From Anaerolineaceae bacterium (lineage in GTDB: Bacteria; Chloroflexota; Anaerolineae; Anaerolineales; Anaerolineaceae), in NCBI GenBank assembly GCA_003524305.1, contig DQHW01000015.1:57858-121857 (forward strand): a stretch of 64,000 bases of DNA. The letters run 5' to 3'. A model generated the notes under the pieces. That model saw only the letters and a list, made by a program, of their open reading frames with translations. It made no database searches and had not been told where the DNA came from. Shown piece by piece: positions 1-8,456 of this stretch (positions are counted from its first letter, which is position 1; each line of letters begins with the position of its first letter). The position numbers and the translations under genes are program-made.

Positions 1-192
1 ATCTTTCCATCCCTGGATGCAGCGCTCCACAAAAGCGGTCGTCTCTTCGACTGATTTGTGCGGACGCCAGATCAGATATTTCGTCACTTCGCTGTCTTGC
101 GCATAATTCGCAAATATCTTTGCGGCATCCTCGTTCACTGCTGGCCGAAGAACGAGTCTTCTTGTTTCAAATAATTCAGGTGGTTTAATCAT
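1..192 (-). CDS. GNAT family N-acetyltransferase (N-terminal part; gene runs off the window)
   Basis: The 64 visible residues begin MIKPPELFETRRLVLRP and continue through a stretch ending in KYLIWRPH. This is the N-terminal pattern of RimJ/RimL-type GNAT acetyltransferases, which move acetyl from acetyl-CoA to an amino group (protein N-termini, antibiotics or small amines). The start at 192 is supported by a GGGAGG ribosome binding site about 7 nt upstream. The acetyl-CoA binding motif lies beyond the window, so the substrate cannot be predicted. The family assignment rests on the 'ETxRLxLRP' opening only. Confidence 0.7.
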   Translation of the reverse strand, partial: MIKPPELFETRRLVLRPAVNEDAAKIFANYAQDSEVTKYLIWRPHKSVEETTAFVERCIQGWKD

Positions 193-607
193 CACTCGCC
201 TCCCTAAAAAAATGTCCAACAACTTCAGTCTACCTCTTGACAAATAAGAACTTATGTTCTATATTTTTTATAAATACGAAGAAAAATTATAGGTATTAAA
301 GTCCTATTCGTTTCAATCGTTCCCGCATATTTTTTCATAGAACAATTCCATCGTTTATTGGTTGAAAGTAAACATGATCTTTACCAACTCAATAGAAATC
401 TTGATTGCCCGGAAAAATTAACGACTATTTTTTCCTGAGTCGTCGCGGTGGTTGCGCCCTCAAGTGAAGCGAGAAGGGTTGTCGTTTTCTTTTTTAATCG
501 AATACGAATAAATTTTTAATATTTACCGGTTCACGGATCAACATATTCGAACCTCATATTTTTAGGTACGAATCCCTAATCCCTGATTACTCATTACTGA
601 TTACTAA
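193..607. other. Intergenic region, 415 bp, no gene seen
   Basis: AT-rich spacer between the acetyltransferase start and the stop of the GT-C glycosyltransferase; both genes are on the minus strand. I see no credible ORF. It holds a weak hairpin (411-443) that may end the glycosyltransferase transcript and a heptamer tandem repeat (571-612). The promoter of the acetyltransferase should lie near 200-270 on the minus strand, but no convincing -35/-10 pair was recognised. Confidence 0.6.
411..443 (-). terminator. Weak intrinsic terminator candidate for the GT-C gene
   Basis: On the minus strand ACGACT and AGTCGT pair (6 bp, 11-nt loop) and are followed by TAATTTTT. It lies 165 nt after the stop at 608. 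The short stem makes this uncertain. Confidence 0.35.
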
Positions 608-612
608 TTACT
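571..612. repeat. Six tandem heptamers (AATCCCT x2, then NATTACT x4)
   Basis: Read on the plus strand the units are AATCCCT, AATCCCT, GATTACT, CATTACT, GATTACT and AATTACT, exactly 7 bp apart with no gaps. The last copy contains the stop codon of the glycosyltransferase gene (608-610 on the minus strand). Gain or loss of a unit within the last copies could move or change that stop codon. Confidence 0.8.
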
Positions 613-2713
613 TCCCCGGCACCACGTATGCGAAGAACTCCTGCCCTTGCACCTCGCTGGTGTTCAAGATCGCCGTCCCCGTTGGGTAGACCTGGTTAAG
701 CGTGTTCATGCCGATGATATCATCCGCCTTGACCATAAACAGTTTTGGGCCGGATATATCAAGCGTCCCCTTGGCAATATCCTGCGGCCAGATGGCATAA
801 TCCATGCCCACGTAACCGGCACTGATCGCCACCAAACGCGTATCCACCCAATAGGGCACGCCCACCACCCACACATTGTAGGGGTCACCGCCGTGCGCCA
901 CAAAATCTTTCGCCACCTCGCCCATTTGGGTCGTGTTCCAGGTGGAGCGTTTATACTGGTCTGGATATTGAACCAGGGCGATATTGAAATTCTGGGCTGC
1001 TGAGAAAGCCAACAATCCAACGCCAAGCAGCACCACACAGACCCTTGCGATAATATGTCTTGACCTTTTCCACAGGCTCATCAGCAGGGTTTCTAGTGCA
1101 ATGGCGCTAATCACAAAAATGGGGATAAGTGCCCCGCCTGCACGGCTGAGCGAGGGGTTTTCCTCCGGGAAGGCCAACGCCAGGATCGAAGGCAGCATCA
1201 AAATCGGGATCATTACCAGCAAGAAGAGGTCCTGCCAGCGGCGTGATTTCAACCATCGATAAACCATCAGCACCAACCCCATGAAATACAACCCGGCAGA
1301 CACCAGATCAAGGGCAGGCCGGTCAGGAACAGAAATCACCCAGGTGTTGCCATCTTTCCAGAAGGGCATCACGGTTGCATTCCACAAGTTACTGAAGAAA
1401 ACTTGAAGGACCGCCCCCGGCAGTTGCCTTTCAGCAGAAGTCATGCGTGTGATGGTTCTGAACCCGATGACCTCGGGGTAGTCAATAGCAAATCGCAGCA
1501 GAGGCAAAAACATCACCAGTGCAAACAAAGCCAACAACCCAAAAGCCCACCAGGTATTGCGGTTAATCCGTCTGAATTTGTGGTAAGCCATGAAGATCAA
1601 CACCCCTGCGATGAGCACCAGCGGCATCACCCGATACGCACTGTAACCCAGCAGCCCCAGCCCGGTGAGGATGCCAGCCAGGATAAAGTCATTACGCTGC
1701 GAGGTGCGCAATCCGCGGAAGAGGTAAAACAATACGGGTGCAATAAAAACAGGCGCCAGCACCAGTCTCAAACCCACGCGGGTGATAATATTCGCCCACG
1801 CAGAGAAGCCCAATAAAGCCATAAAGAATAAACCCGTCCACTCACTGCCCAATTCCTTGCCCAGTCGATAGACGTAGATCAGCGAAAGCATGAAAACCAC
1901 GGACATGGTTAACTTGAGGGTAAAAAAGGTCATGCCGGTATCGAACAGTTTGACAAAAAGGGCCGCCATGTAGAACTGGATCGGTTCCCTTCCGCCGTTA
2001 TTTGAAAAGAAAATTTGTGTCTGACCTTGCAGCACATCGTTGATATCCAGCAGTTTTTCGGTATGATCGCTGGTCATGTTAAGCGGAATTTGGTTAAGCT
2101 GGTAAAAATGGAAAAAAACTGAGATTACAAAGACCGCCAGCACCAGCAGCTTCCAGGTATCAAAACGATTTCCTTTAAAGAGCCATCGGCGAAGGAAATC
2201 AATAAAATTAATCGGCTCACGTTTCTGCGGTTCCCAAAAAGTCCACAACCCGGCTGCCAAGGTGGCCAACCACAACAGAATATTTACCAGGGTGAAGCGG
2301 TTTCCGCCAAAGGTTAGAAAAGCAGCAAAGATCAAGGGGATGAAAATAAAAAGAGGAATAACACGGATATTCAGTCCGATGGTGGTTTCCACCATTTCTT
2401 GCCGCTTGAAAGAGCCCCACTCTTTCATAAACAAACCCCACAATAACAGACCAGCCGAGGATGTATAGAGCGCGACTCCGGCGATCCAGTTTTGGGCGGG
2501 AGGTTCCAACTGCATCTGAGCCAGCAGGGCTAAAACCAGGGCCAATATTGACCGCCAGGGGAATCTCGTTTGTCCATCGAAGGAAACCAAAGGAGTCTCG
2601 GGTTCTCCTCCATCAGCAGGTTCTTGATTAATTTGCTCAGACCCATCTGGGTGAAAAAGCCTGCGAAGGCTTAATCTTTCCTTCAGGTAATCGAGGACGC
2701 TTTGTTCTTCCAT
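608..2713 (-). CDS. Membrane glycosyltransferase, GT39/ArnT-like (GT-C fold)
   Basis: The 701-residue protein has about ten to twelve hydrophobic segments from residue 50 to 580 and a soluble C-terminal domain of about 120 residues. An acidic first extracytoplasmic loop, with a TSDHTEKLLDINDVLQG stretch near residue 215, follows a 'FFHFYQLNQIP' helix end. This is the layout of dolichyl/undecaprenyl-phosphate-sugar dependent protein or lipid glycosyltransferases (GT39/GT83), which act on the outer face of the membrane using lipid-linked sugars. The first 45 residues are cytoplasmic and charged. AGGA sits 7 nt before the ATG. It ends a three-gene minus-strand set with two methyltransferases, suggesting surface glycan or glycolipid assembly. 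Acceptor and sugar are unknown. Confidence 0.75.
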   Translation of the reverse strand: MEEQSVLDYLKERLSLRRLFHPDGSEQINQEPADGGEPETPLVSFDGQTRFPWRSILALVLALLAQMQLEPPAQNWIAGVALYTSSAGLLLWGLFMKEWGSFKRQEMVETTIGLNIRVIPLFIFIPLIFAAFLTFGGNRFTLVNILLWLATLAAGLWTFWEPQKREPINFIDFLRRWLFKGNRFDTWKLLVLAVFVISVFFHFYQLNQIPLNMTSDHTEKLLDINDVLQGQTQIFFSNNGGREPIQFYMAALFVKLFDTGMTFFTLKLTMSVVFMLSLIYVYRLGKELGSEWTGLFFMALLGFSAWANIITRVGLRLVLAPVFIAPVLFYLFRGLRTSQRNDFILAGILTGLGLLGYSAYRVMPLVLIAGVLIFMAYHKFRRINRNTWWAFGLLALFALVMFLPLLRFAIDYPEVIGFRTITRMTSAERQLPGAVLQVFFSNLWNATVMPFWKDGNTWVISVPDRPALDLVSAGLYFMGLVLMVYRWLKSRRWQDLFLLVMIPILMLPSILALAFPEENPSLSRAGGALIPIFVISAIALETLLMSLWKRSRHIIARVCVVLLGVGLLAFSAAQNFNIALVQYPDQYKRSTWNTTQMGEVAKDFVAHGGDPYNVWVVGVPYWVDTRLVAISAGYVGMDYAIWPQDIAKGTLDISGPKLFMVKADDIIGMNTLNQVYPTGTAILNTSEVQGQEFFAYVVPGK

Positions 2714-2729
2714 GTTTCTATCCTTTGAC

Positions 2730-3554
2730 TTACTGTCGTCTGGCGATGTAAAAGGTGCAGGTTCCCGTTTGTTGAATGGAAGGCTCGCAATAAGCGCTTT
2801 TGGTCATTGCCATGGTGATAAAAAGGTTCCAGCGGGCAGGTACCAATATCCATTTGCCAAACAGTTTACGTGTGAAAAGTGAGGGCAGACCAAAATAATG
2901 CCCCCATTCCAACACTTGCAGCGCTTTGGGTGAAAAATAATGCCACCAATCTACCAGCTCAAAACCAGCCTTCTCCATGCGGGCTTTCCATACATCAACA
3001 TCGTCACAGTGATGATGTCGGGCAATACGGTTGAAAAAGTTTCTATAAGCGTTACCTAGAAATTTCAGTCCGATGCGGTCAAAGAAGTTGCTCACCGACA
3101 GCGCCCCCAGAAAATTATGGTTGGGAACACAAAAGATGAATGGTGCGCCGGGTTTCATCACGCGAGCCAAATCTGCCAATACAGGGTCAAGATCTGGGAT
3201 ATGCTCAAGCACGGAGTTGCTGACCGCGCTGGCAAAATAACCTTCAGGGTAGGGAATCTGATCGCCTGGTGTATTGACCAGTTTCTCGTAGCTTCCGCGT
3301 TTAGCCGCTTCTTGCAGAGGTGCGCTCCACGGATCGAGTCCGACTTCCAGTTTGCGGTTGAAAACCAGACCGGCGAAATGTCCGTCACCGCAGCCAAGAT
3401 CAAGCGTGGGAGACGGCAGTTCGATGTTTTCATAGAAACGTGCTTCAACCGCACGCAGCAATCCACGGAAGTAAGGCAGGCCAGAGATATGCAGCCAGAG
3501 GTGATCTTTTTGTGCGGCTTGCGCCTCAATGGGGATATGATTTTGGAGACTCAT
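2730..3554 (-). CDS. Class I SAM-dependent methyltransferase (Methyltransf_11 type)
   Basis: The 274-residue protein has the SAM-binding glycine motif LDLGCGDGHF around residue 53, an acidic residue after the next strand (VGLDPW) and the post-motif SNSVLEHIPDLDPVLADLARVMKPGA, as in Methyltransf_11 enzymes. The C-terminal third carries hydrophobic helices and may hold the acceptor. Its start overlaps the stop of the upstream FkbM gene by 4 bp (ATGA), so the two are translationally coupled. The downstream GT-C gene starts 16 bp after its stop. Context points to methylation of a glycan or lipid-linked sugar, but the substrate cannot be read from sequence. Confidence 0.8.
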   Translation of the reverse strand: MSLQNHIPIEAQAAQKDHLWLHISGLPYFRGLLRAVEARFYENIELPSPTLDLGCGDGHFAGLVFNRKLEVGLDPWSAPLQEAAKRGSYEKLVNTPGDQIPYPEGYFASAVSNSVLEHIPDLDPVLADLARVMKPGAPFIFCVPNHNFLGALSVSNFFDRIGLKFLGNAYRNFFNRIARHHHCDDVDVWKARMEKAGFELVDWWHYFSPKALQVLEWGHYFGLPSLFTRKLFGKWILVPARWNLFITMAMTKSAYCEPSIQQTGTCTFYIARRQ

Positions 3555-4360
3555 GCGCTTTCTTTCTTAAGAGAGGTTTTTTCTGCGTAAAGGTAAGCCA
3601 GGTCTGCATGCACGGGGTTAAGCGTGAGCCGTGTATGATAACCTGACTTTTCAAGGAATTCAATCATATCTTCCCGTTTATGCCGTGTCATGCCGTCATG
3701 CACTTCCATGCAGATGCGGTCTATTCGTGAAAGTGATTGGGCTGATGCCGTAAAGAGGATTTCATACTCTCCGCCCTCGCAATCCATTTTCAAGTAGTCG
3801 CATTGTAAAACTCCAAACCGGGTAAAAAGGTCGTCCAAGCTGGCGGTCTTGACCTCAACCGCCTGACCGGATTTTTGACCGATCGCGGTGGAATTTTGCA
3901 CGACACTGCCCTTTTCGACTTGCAATGAAGTTGTTCCGCTTGAAGCCGCAACGGCGCCCGCGAAGATTTCAACGTTGTAAACATGATTCTTATCGAGGTT
4001 TGTTCTCAACAGTGACATTGAAGGCGGAAATGGTTCCACTGCAATCAAACGTCCATGCGGCGTTTGTTTGGCCGCCCAAACCGCATAATCTCCGAGTGCG
4101 GCGCCAATATCGATAATAGTCCATCCGTCTTGAAGCGGAAGACTAACCAGTTCATATTGCCGGTCAAGCAGGGTTTCCTTGAGAATCCATAAATCCATCA
4201 AACTGAAGACCAAAAAGATTTCACCGCTCTTTAAATTCACCCGGGCAGCGTATTTTGTTGAACGCCTGAAGAACAAAGATAACACCACACACGGATTTTT
4301 TACTCCGCGTAGCAAGGTGTTTAGCGATTTTAGATAATATTGAAAAGCACTGGTTATCAA
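3551..4360 (-). CDS. FkbM family methyltransferase
   Basis: The 269-residue protein has the FkbM pattern. Motif I is IDIGAALGDYAVWAAKQ, followed by an acidic residue in IAVEPFPPSMSLLRTNL and then CDYLKMDCEGGEYEIL, the hallmark 'KxDxEGxE' of this family. FkbM enzymes O-methylate sugars, polyketides or glycans using SAM. The start used is a TTG at 4360 preceded by AGGTG 5 nt upstream; there is no nearby in-frame ATG that keeps the N-terminal helix. It overlaps the next methyltransferase gene by 4 bp. Together with the GT-C protein it looks like a small glycan-decorating unit. Confidence 0.82.
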   Translation of the reverse strand: MITSAFQYYLKSLNTLLRGVKNPCVVLSLFFRRSTKYAARVNLKSGEIFLVFSLMDLWILKETLLDRQYELVSLPLQDGWTIIDIGAALGDYAVWAAKQTPHGRLIAVEPFPPSMSLLRTNLDKNHVYNVEIFAGAVAASSGTTSLQVEKGSVVQNSTAIGQKSGQAVEVKTASLDDLFTRFGVLQCDYLKMDCEGGEYEILFTASAQSLSRIDRICMEVHDGMTRHKREDMIEFLEKSGYHTRLTLNPVHADLAYLYAEKTSLKKESA

Positions 4361-4410
4361 TCCGTCACCTGTATGGGCTAATTATAAACGACATCAATCG
4401 CCTGATTTAA

Positions 4411-4448
4411 ACAAAACATTGACGAGACAGAAGTCTGTCAAGTCAATG
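4411..4448 (-). terminator. Intrinsic terminator after the DAK2-like gene
   Basis: On the minus strand CATTGAC/GTCAATG (4442-4448 with 4417-4423) and the inner TCTGTC/GACAGA form a long hairpin with a small symmetric internal loop, followed by TTTTGTTT. It lies 23 nt after the stop at 4472. Confidence 0.7.
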
Positions 4449-4471
4449 CCTTGATAAATTATGAAAAAAGA

Positions 4472-5326
4472 TTACTTGGCTTTTGCCATTTGACCGACAA
4501 CCTGCATTAAAGTGTTGGCCACCAGGGTGCCTGATTGCGAACGGTGTGCAGAATCGCCCATCTTGCTTGAAGAAACCACCGCGTTGAGAATGGCATCCAG
4601 GTTGCTGCCGCCGGATTGCTTGGTCTGTGCATAAGCCATACCAGCGTTGAGCAGATCGCCAATATCAATTTTCCCGTCGCCCCCTGTCTGACCTTGCGCA
4701 GTTGAAGTCTCTCCGCCGCCCATCAATCCACCGAGTAAGCCACCCAACAGATCTCCGGTACCTTCATTTTGGTTTTGTGCGGGCTGTTGTGCTCCCATTA
4801 AGCCGCCCAGCAAGCTGCCAAGCATATCGTTTGATCCGCCGCTGCCAGTAGGAACGCTGCCTTGCGCCCCCAGCAATGTCTGGATCAAAGTCATAGCAGT
4901 ATCGGTATTGATGGATTTGGCGCCCTGGAATTGTGAAGCAGCATCAGAGAGACCTTCTGCATAAAGCTGGGCTGAACCGCTTTGACTTTTGGCGCGCAGC
5001 AGTTGACTGGCATAGGCCAATTGGTCTGCTGGTGAGGCATTCTGTTTTTCTTTCATTGCCAGGGTTATCACTTCAAAAATCTGCACCATATGGTCGCCAT
5101 GATCATGGTTATAGGTATCTGCTGTATTTAATTGAGTCTGATTTTGTGTTAGGGTTTTTGCTACTGTACCAAATAATTTGCCAAGATCAATACTTTTCGC
5201 TGCGGAAGCAGCCGGCTTTCTTGGCATGGAATTCGCCGCTGTTTTTGGTGCCGGTTTTTTTGCCATATTGGATGGTTTGCCTGGTGCAGATTTTGCAGAT
5301 TTTCTCGCGATGGGTTTTGTTGCCAT
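4472..5326 (-). CDS. DAK2-like domain protein with Lys/Ala/Pro-rich N-terminus
   Basis: The 284-residue protein starts with about 45 residues of K, A, P and S in a histone-H1-like pattern, which could bind DNA, RNA or another polyanion. Residues 46-150 resemble the dihydroxyacetone-kinase L (DAK2) fold: LNTADTYNHDHGDHM recalls the family motif DxxxGDxDHGxNM, and the KSQSGSAQLYAEGL segment recalls the second conserved loop. A Gly/Gln-rich low-complexity linker follows (LLGGLLGGLMG repeats) and then a helical C-terminus. The metal-binding aspartates of true kinases are only partly kept, so catalysis is doubtful. AGGAGGT precedes the ATG by 6 nt. The gene is divergent from the PadR gene. The role is unknown. 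Confidence 0.5.
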   Translation of the reverse strand: MATKPIARKSAKSAPGKPSNMAKKPAPKTAANSMPRKPAASAAKSIDLGKLFGTVAKTLTQNQTQLNTADTYNHDHGDHMVQIFEVITLAMKEKQNASPADQLAYASQLLRAKSQSGSAQLYAEGLSDAASQFQGAKSINTDTAMTLIQTLLGAQGSVPTGSGGSNDMLGSLLGGLMGAQQPAQNQNEGTGDLLGGLLGGLMGGGETSTAQGQTGGDGKIDIGDLLNAGMAYAQTKQSGGSNLDAILNAVVSSSKMGDSAHRSQSGTLVANTLMQVVGQMAKAK

Positions 5327-5402
5327 TCGATACCTCCTAAATTTGATAAAAATATTGTAGCATAAACAGGATTATGTGATTTCAATCTCCATGGAATAAC
5401 GT

Positions 5403-5434
5403 GTATAATTTAGGTTATTCAATTATTGAATACT
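5403..5434 (+). promoter_or_regulatory. PadR promoter with palindromic operator candidate
   Basis: A perfect TATAAT -10 (5403-5408) lies 26 nt before the ATG at 5435. A palindrome, TATTCAAT-T-ATTGAATA (5416-5432), fills the space between the -10 and the start codon. No Shine-Dalgarno is visible and the -35 is poor. A site here would be well placed for autorepression by the PadR protein; this is inference. Confidence 0.45.
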
Positions 5435-5977
5435 ATGCGCGGAAACATTAACCCCTTCAGTTCCTCCGAGTTTGCCCTGCTTGGTTTCTTGTATGAAAAA
5501 CCAACGCATGGTTATGATTTGCATAAATTGATTATCGACCCTGACGGCATTGGTCTGATCTGGAACGTAAAAATGTCTAACCTTTATGCCTATCTCGATA
5601 AACTGGATAAAAAGGGCTATATCCACGGCACCATGCAGCCAGGTGAGGCTCATCCTACGCGTATGGAATACCAGATCACTGAACAAGGTAAGAATGCCTT
5701 TACAGAATGGCTTTCCACCATCGTTCAACATCCCAGGGATTTTAGACAGGAATTCATGCTGCGCTATTTTTTTCTTTTGAAATACCAACCAGAAAGCATA
5801 AACTCTTTTTGTAGTAGACAACATGAAGAATGCAAAAAGTGGTTTGAAAATACAACCAATCAAAGTAATCTCGTTTCAAATAAAGAGCGGTTCAGAAATT
5901 CAATAGTTCAATTCAGATTAACTCAAATTAGCGCAATCATACAGTGGCTTGAATGGATAAAATCACAAGCAGGGTAG
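5435..5977 (+). CDS. PadR family transcriptional regulator
   Basis: The 180-residue protein has an N-terminal winged helix beginning SSSEFALLGFLYEKPTHGYDLHKLI, the classic PadR opening, followed by the recognition part VKMSNLYAYLDKLDKKGYI and the wing TRMEYQITEQGKNAFTEWL. The C-terminal half is helical, as in PadR/Vir_Act_alpha_C proteins, for dimerisation. An earlier TTG at 5426 is possible, but it sits inside a palindrome and the ATG at 5435 better fits the family N-terminus. PadR proteins repress transport or stress operons in response to small ligands. The next genes on the same strand encode an ABC transporter, the probable target. Confidence 0.85.
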   Translation: MRGNINPFSSSEFALLGFLYEKPTHGYDLHKLIIDPDGIGLIWNVKMSNLYAYLDKLDKKGYIHGTMQPGEAHPTRMEYQITEQGKNAFTEWLSTIVQHPRDFRQEFMLRYFFLLKYQPESINSFCSRQHEECKKWFENTTNQSNLVSNKERFRNSIVQFRLTQISAIIQWLEWIKSQAG

Positions 5978-6043
5978 TAAGATTAAATGCCGTAAATAAA
6001 GACAAGTTTCAGCACTAAAAAACTCAATCACCATGGATTTCTG

Positions 6044-7036
6044 TTGAAAAAAAACCTGTGGCTTTCTCCCATCGTCCTCATTATGATCCCCTTGCTGGTG
6101 TTTCTGATTTCACTGGTGATGGGCAGATACCCCAAACCGCTTTTTATGCCGCTATCGGTCTTATTGAATGATGAATTGGCTCAAAGATTGGTGTTCAGCC
6201 TGCGGCTCCCCAGACTGCTCAGTGCCCTATGCCTTGGGATGTCTCTATCAGCCGCTGGCGGTGTAATGCAGATGCTCTTTCGCAATCCGCTGATTGAACC
6301 GGGTTTTTTGGGCGTAACCCAGGGCGCCGGCTTTGGCGCCGCCCTTAGCATAATCTTTTTAGGGTCTTCTCCCCTTTTGGTTGAAACCAGCGCCACGTTT
6401 TTTGCAGTGATGGGTTTGCTATTCTCCTATTTTATAGCGCGGCGAATCCGTTTTGGCGGATGGGTGCTGCGTCTGATTTTAGCCGGCATCGCGGTATCTG
6501 CCTTTTTCTCTGCCGGACTAGGTGTGTTGAAATACCTGGCGGACCCGACTTCGCAATTACCCGAGATTACCTTCTGGCTGCTGGGCGGATTATGGTCCGT
6601 CACCTGGCGTGATTTGTTCTACATTTTACCTGTAGTGGTGATCGGTCTGGTCATCATCTATTTGATGCGCTGGCGATTGAATCTTCTCTCTCTTGGTGAT
6701 GAAACTGCCGCCTCACTGGGTGTATCGGTCAAGCGTGAACGCACCCTGTTGTTAGGGGTCAGTGTGGCGATCACGGCCGTGGTTGTCTCTGTAGCAGGCA
6801 TTGTAGGTTGGATAGGCTTGATCATTCCTCACATTGCCAGAAGACTCGTCGGAGCCAATTCAGCTAATTTCATTCCGGTTAGCATCGCCATTGGCGGCGC
6901 ATTCGCCATTCTGTGTGATGACATTGCCCGTACACTCTCCGCTGGCGAAATACCCCTGGGGATTATTACTTCATTGTTAGGCGCTGTTATTTTCTTAATC
7001 TTGATGATCAGCCCTGGTGTGAGGCTGCAAAAATGA
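6044..7036 (+). CDS. FecCD-family ABC transporter permease (iron-chelate/cobalamin type)
   Basis: The 330-residue protein has about ten membrane segments and clear FecCD/BtuC motifs: RLPRLLSALCLGMSLSAAGGVMQMLFRNPLIEPGFLGVTQGAGFGA near the N-terminus and VAGIVGWIGLIIPHIARRLVG near residue 250, the latter forming the coupling helix that touches the ATPase. Family members import Fe-siderophores, heme or vitamin B12. The start is a TTG at 6044 with no clear ribosome binding site; an ATG at 6083 would remove part of the first helix. It overlaps the ATPase gene by 4 bp. No substrate-binding protein gene is adjacent. Confidence 0.88.
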   Translation: MKKNLWLSPIVLIMIPLLVFLISLVMGRYPKPLFMPLSVLLNDELAQRLVFSLRLPRLLSALCLGMSLSAAGGVMQMLFRNPLIEPGFLGVTQGAGFGAALSIIFLGSSPLLVETSATFFAVMGLLFSYFIARRIRFGGWVLRLILAGIAVSAFFSAGLGVLKYLADPTSQLPEITFWLLGGLWSVTWRDLFYILPVVVIGLVIIYLMRWRLNLLSLGDETAASLGVSVKRERTLLLGVSVAITAVVVSVAGIVGWIGLIIPHIARRLVGANSANFIPVSIAIGGAFAILCDDIARTLSAGEIPLGIITSLLGAVIFLILMISPGVRLQK

Positions 7037-7821
7037 GCCAGCCCATCCTATCCATCTCTAATCTTGAATTCAGCTACGAACCAGATCAGAAGAACGTATT
7101 GAACGCAGTCTCTTTCGATATTCTACCCGGCACCATCACAGCCATCCTTGGTCCAAACGGAGCGGGAAAAACCACCCTGATCCATTTACTGCTTGGATTG
7201 CGTAAACCATTAAGCGGCAGTATCCATTTAAAAGACAGATCCATTGGCAACTATTCCCGCAAGGAATTAAGCCAGTGGATCGGACTTGTACCCCAATCAG
7301 AGTACGTCCCGTTTGAATACAGCGTGCTCGAATATGTCTTATTGGGACGTGCGCCCTACCTGGGTCCGCTTGACCTGCCAGCCCAATCTGATATAGAAAT
7401 CGCGCATCAAGCACTCATCCTTGTAGGCATAGAACATCTTGAAATGCGTCCCATCCCCGAATTGAGCGGCGGCGAATTACAACTTGTGCTCATCGCCCGC
7501 GCCCTGGCACAGCAACCCAAGGTGCTGCTTTTGGATGAACCAACTTCTCACCTCGACTTGAGCAACCGCAACATAACCCTGCAAATTCTTAATCAACTGC
7601 GATTAAATGGTGTAACTGTTCTATTTACAACACACGATCCTGAAGCAGCTTCACTTGTGGCAAACAACCTGGTACTGATGCGCCAGGGCAAGGTTTTGCA
7701 TACCGGCTCCCTTGAAGCCACATTTACCAGTCAGAAATTGAGCGAAACGTATGGAACCCATATCGACGTGCTTCAGGTGGATGGCCTGCCTGTCGTTAGG
7801 TCTTTGGAAAAACTGCAATGA
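7033..7821 (+). CDS. ABC transporter ATP-binding protein, FecE/BtuD type
   Basis: The 262-residue protein has Walker A GPNGAGKTT (about 40-48), a Q-loop in LVPQSEYVPF, the signature LSGGELQLVLIARAL, Walker B VLLLDEPTSHLD and the H-loop TTHDPE. This is the ATPase half of an iron-chelate or cobalamin-type importer and pairs with the FecCD permease whose stop codon it overlaps (ATGA at 7033). It overlaps the following NTPase gene by 4 bp as well, so permease, ATPase and NTPase are very probably one translationally coupled operon. Confidence 0.92.
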   Translation: MSQPILSISNLEFSYEPDQKNVLNAVSFDILPGTITAILGPNGAGKTTLIHLLLGLRKPLSGSIHLKDRSIGNYSRKELSQWIGLVPQSEYVPFEYSVLEYVLLGRAPYLGPLDLPAQSDIEIAHQALILVGIEHLEMRPIPELSGGELQLVLIARALAQQPKVLLLDEPTSHLDLSNRNITLQILNQLRLNGVTVLFTTHDPEAASLVANNLVLMRQGKVLHTGSLEATFTSQKLSETYGTHIDVLQVDGLPVVRSLEKLQ

Positions 7822-8360
7822 GCATAAAAGCATCAACCATATGGATCATCACTGGCCCATTCCAGGTGGGCAAAACATATTTTTGCAATAACCTGATCAA
7901 CCAGGCTCGAGCCCGGGGGTATAAGCTTGCCGGTGTATTTTGTCCGCCAGTTTTTGAAAACCAGGTCAAAACAGCCATTACAATCGAAGATTTAAAATCA
8001 CTCGAACGTAAAACGCTTGCCACAAAACGAACCACTGAAACCAGGGGTTTGCTGACGGACCATTGGGTCTTTGATGAAAAGGTCATGCTGTGGGCGAACC
8101 AGAGCCTGGCTAATACTTATGATTGTGATATTTTACTCATTGATGAACTTGGCCCGCTTGAATTCAACCGCGGACAGGGATGGCAGAACGGCTTATTAGC
8201 GATTGACAATGGTGATTATAAAATCGCTGTGGTTATCATTCGACCGGTATTGGTCGAAACTGCCCTTAAGCGATGGCCGAAGGCAAAAGTGTTTGAGCTT
8301 TCAGCAAGATTAACTGAAGAAGAAACTTCTAACCAAATCGTCAAAATACTTTCCGAATAA
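7818..8360 (+). CDS. THEP1/NTPase_1-like P-loop nucleoside-triphosphatase
   Basis: The 180-residue protein has a P-loop GPFQVGKT at residues 13-20, Walker B DILLIDELGPLEF near residue 105, and a C-terminal RPVLVETALKRWP segment, as in the NTPase_1 (THEP1) family. Characterised members hydrolyse NTPs in vitro but have no settled cellular role. Its start overlaps the ABC ATPase stop by 4 bp. Similar NTPases co-occur with metal or cofactor uptake genes, so a role in handling the imported ligand or in cofactor metabolism is possible. That is inference. No membrane segment or signal peptide is present. Confidence 0.75.
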   Translation: MSIKASTIWIITGPFQVGKTYFCNNLINQARARGYKLAGVFCPPVFENQVKTAITIEDLKSLERKTLATKRTTETRGLLTDHWVFDEKVMLWANQSLANTYDCDILLIDELGPLEFNRGQGWQNGLLAIDNGDYKIAVVIIRPVLVETALKRWPKAKVFELSARLTEEETSNQIVKILSE

Positions 8361-8456
8361 GATCAATAAGAAAAATACAAAAATTTAATGCATTCTTCAA
8401 GTAAAATAAGAGCGCCGGGCGGTTTGCCTTAAGCACACCATTTATATCGAGGGAAC

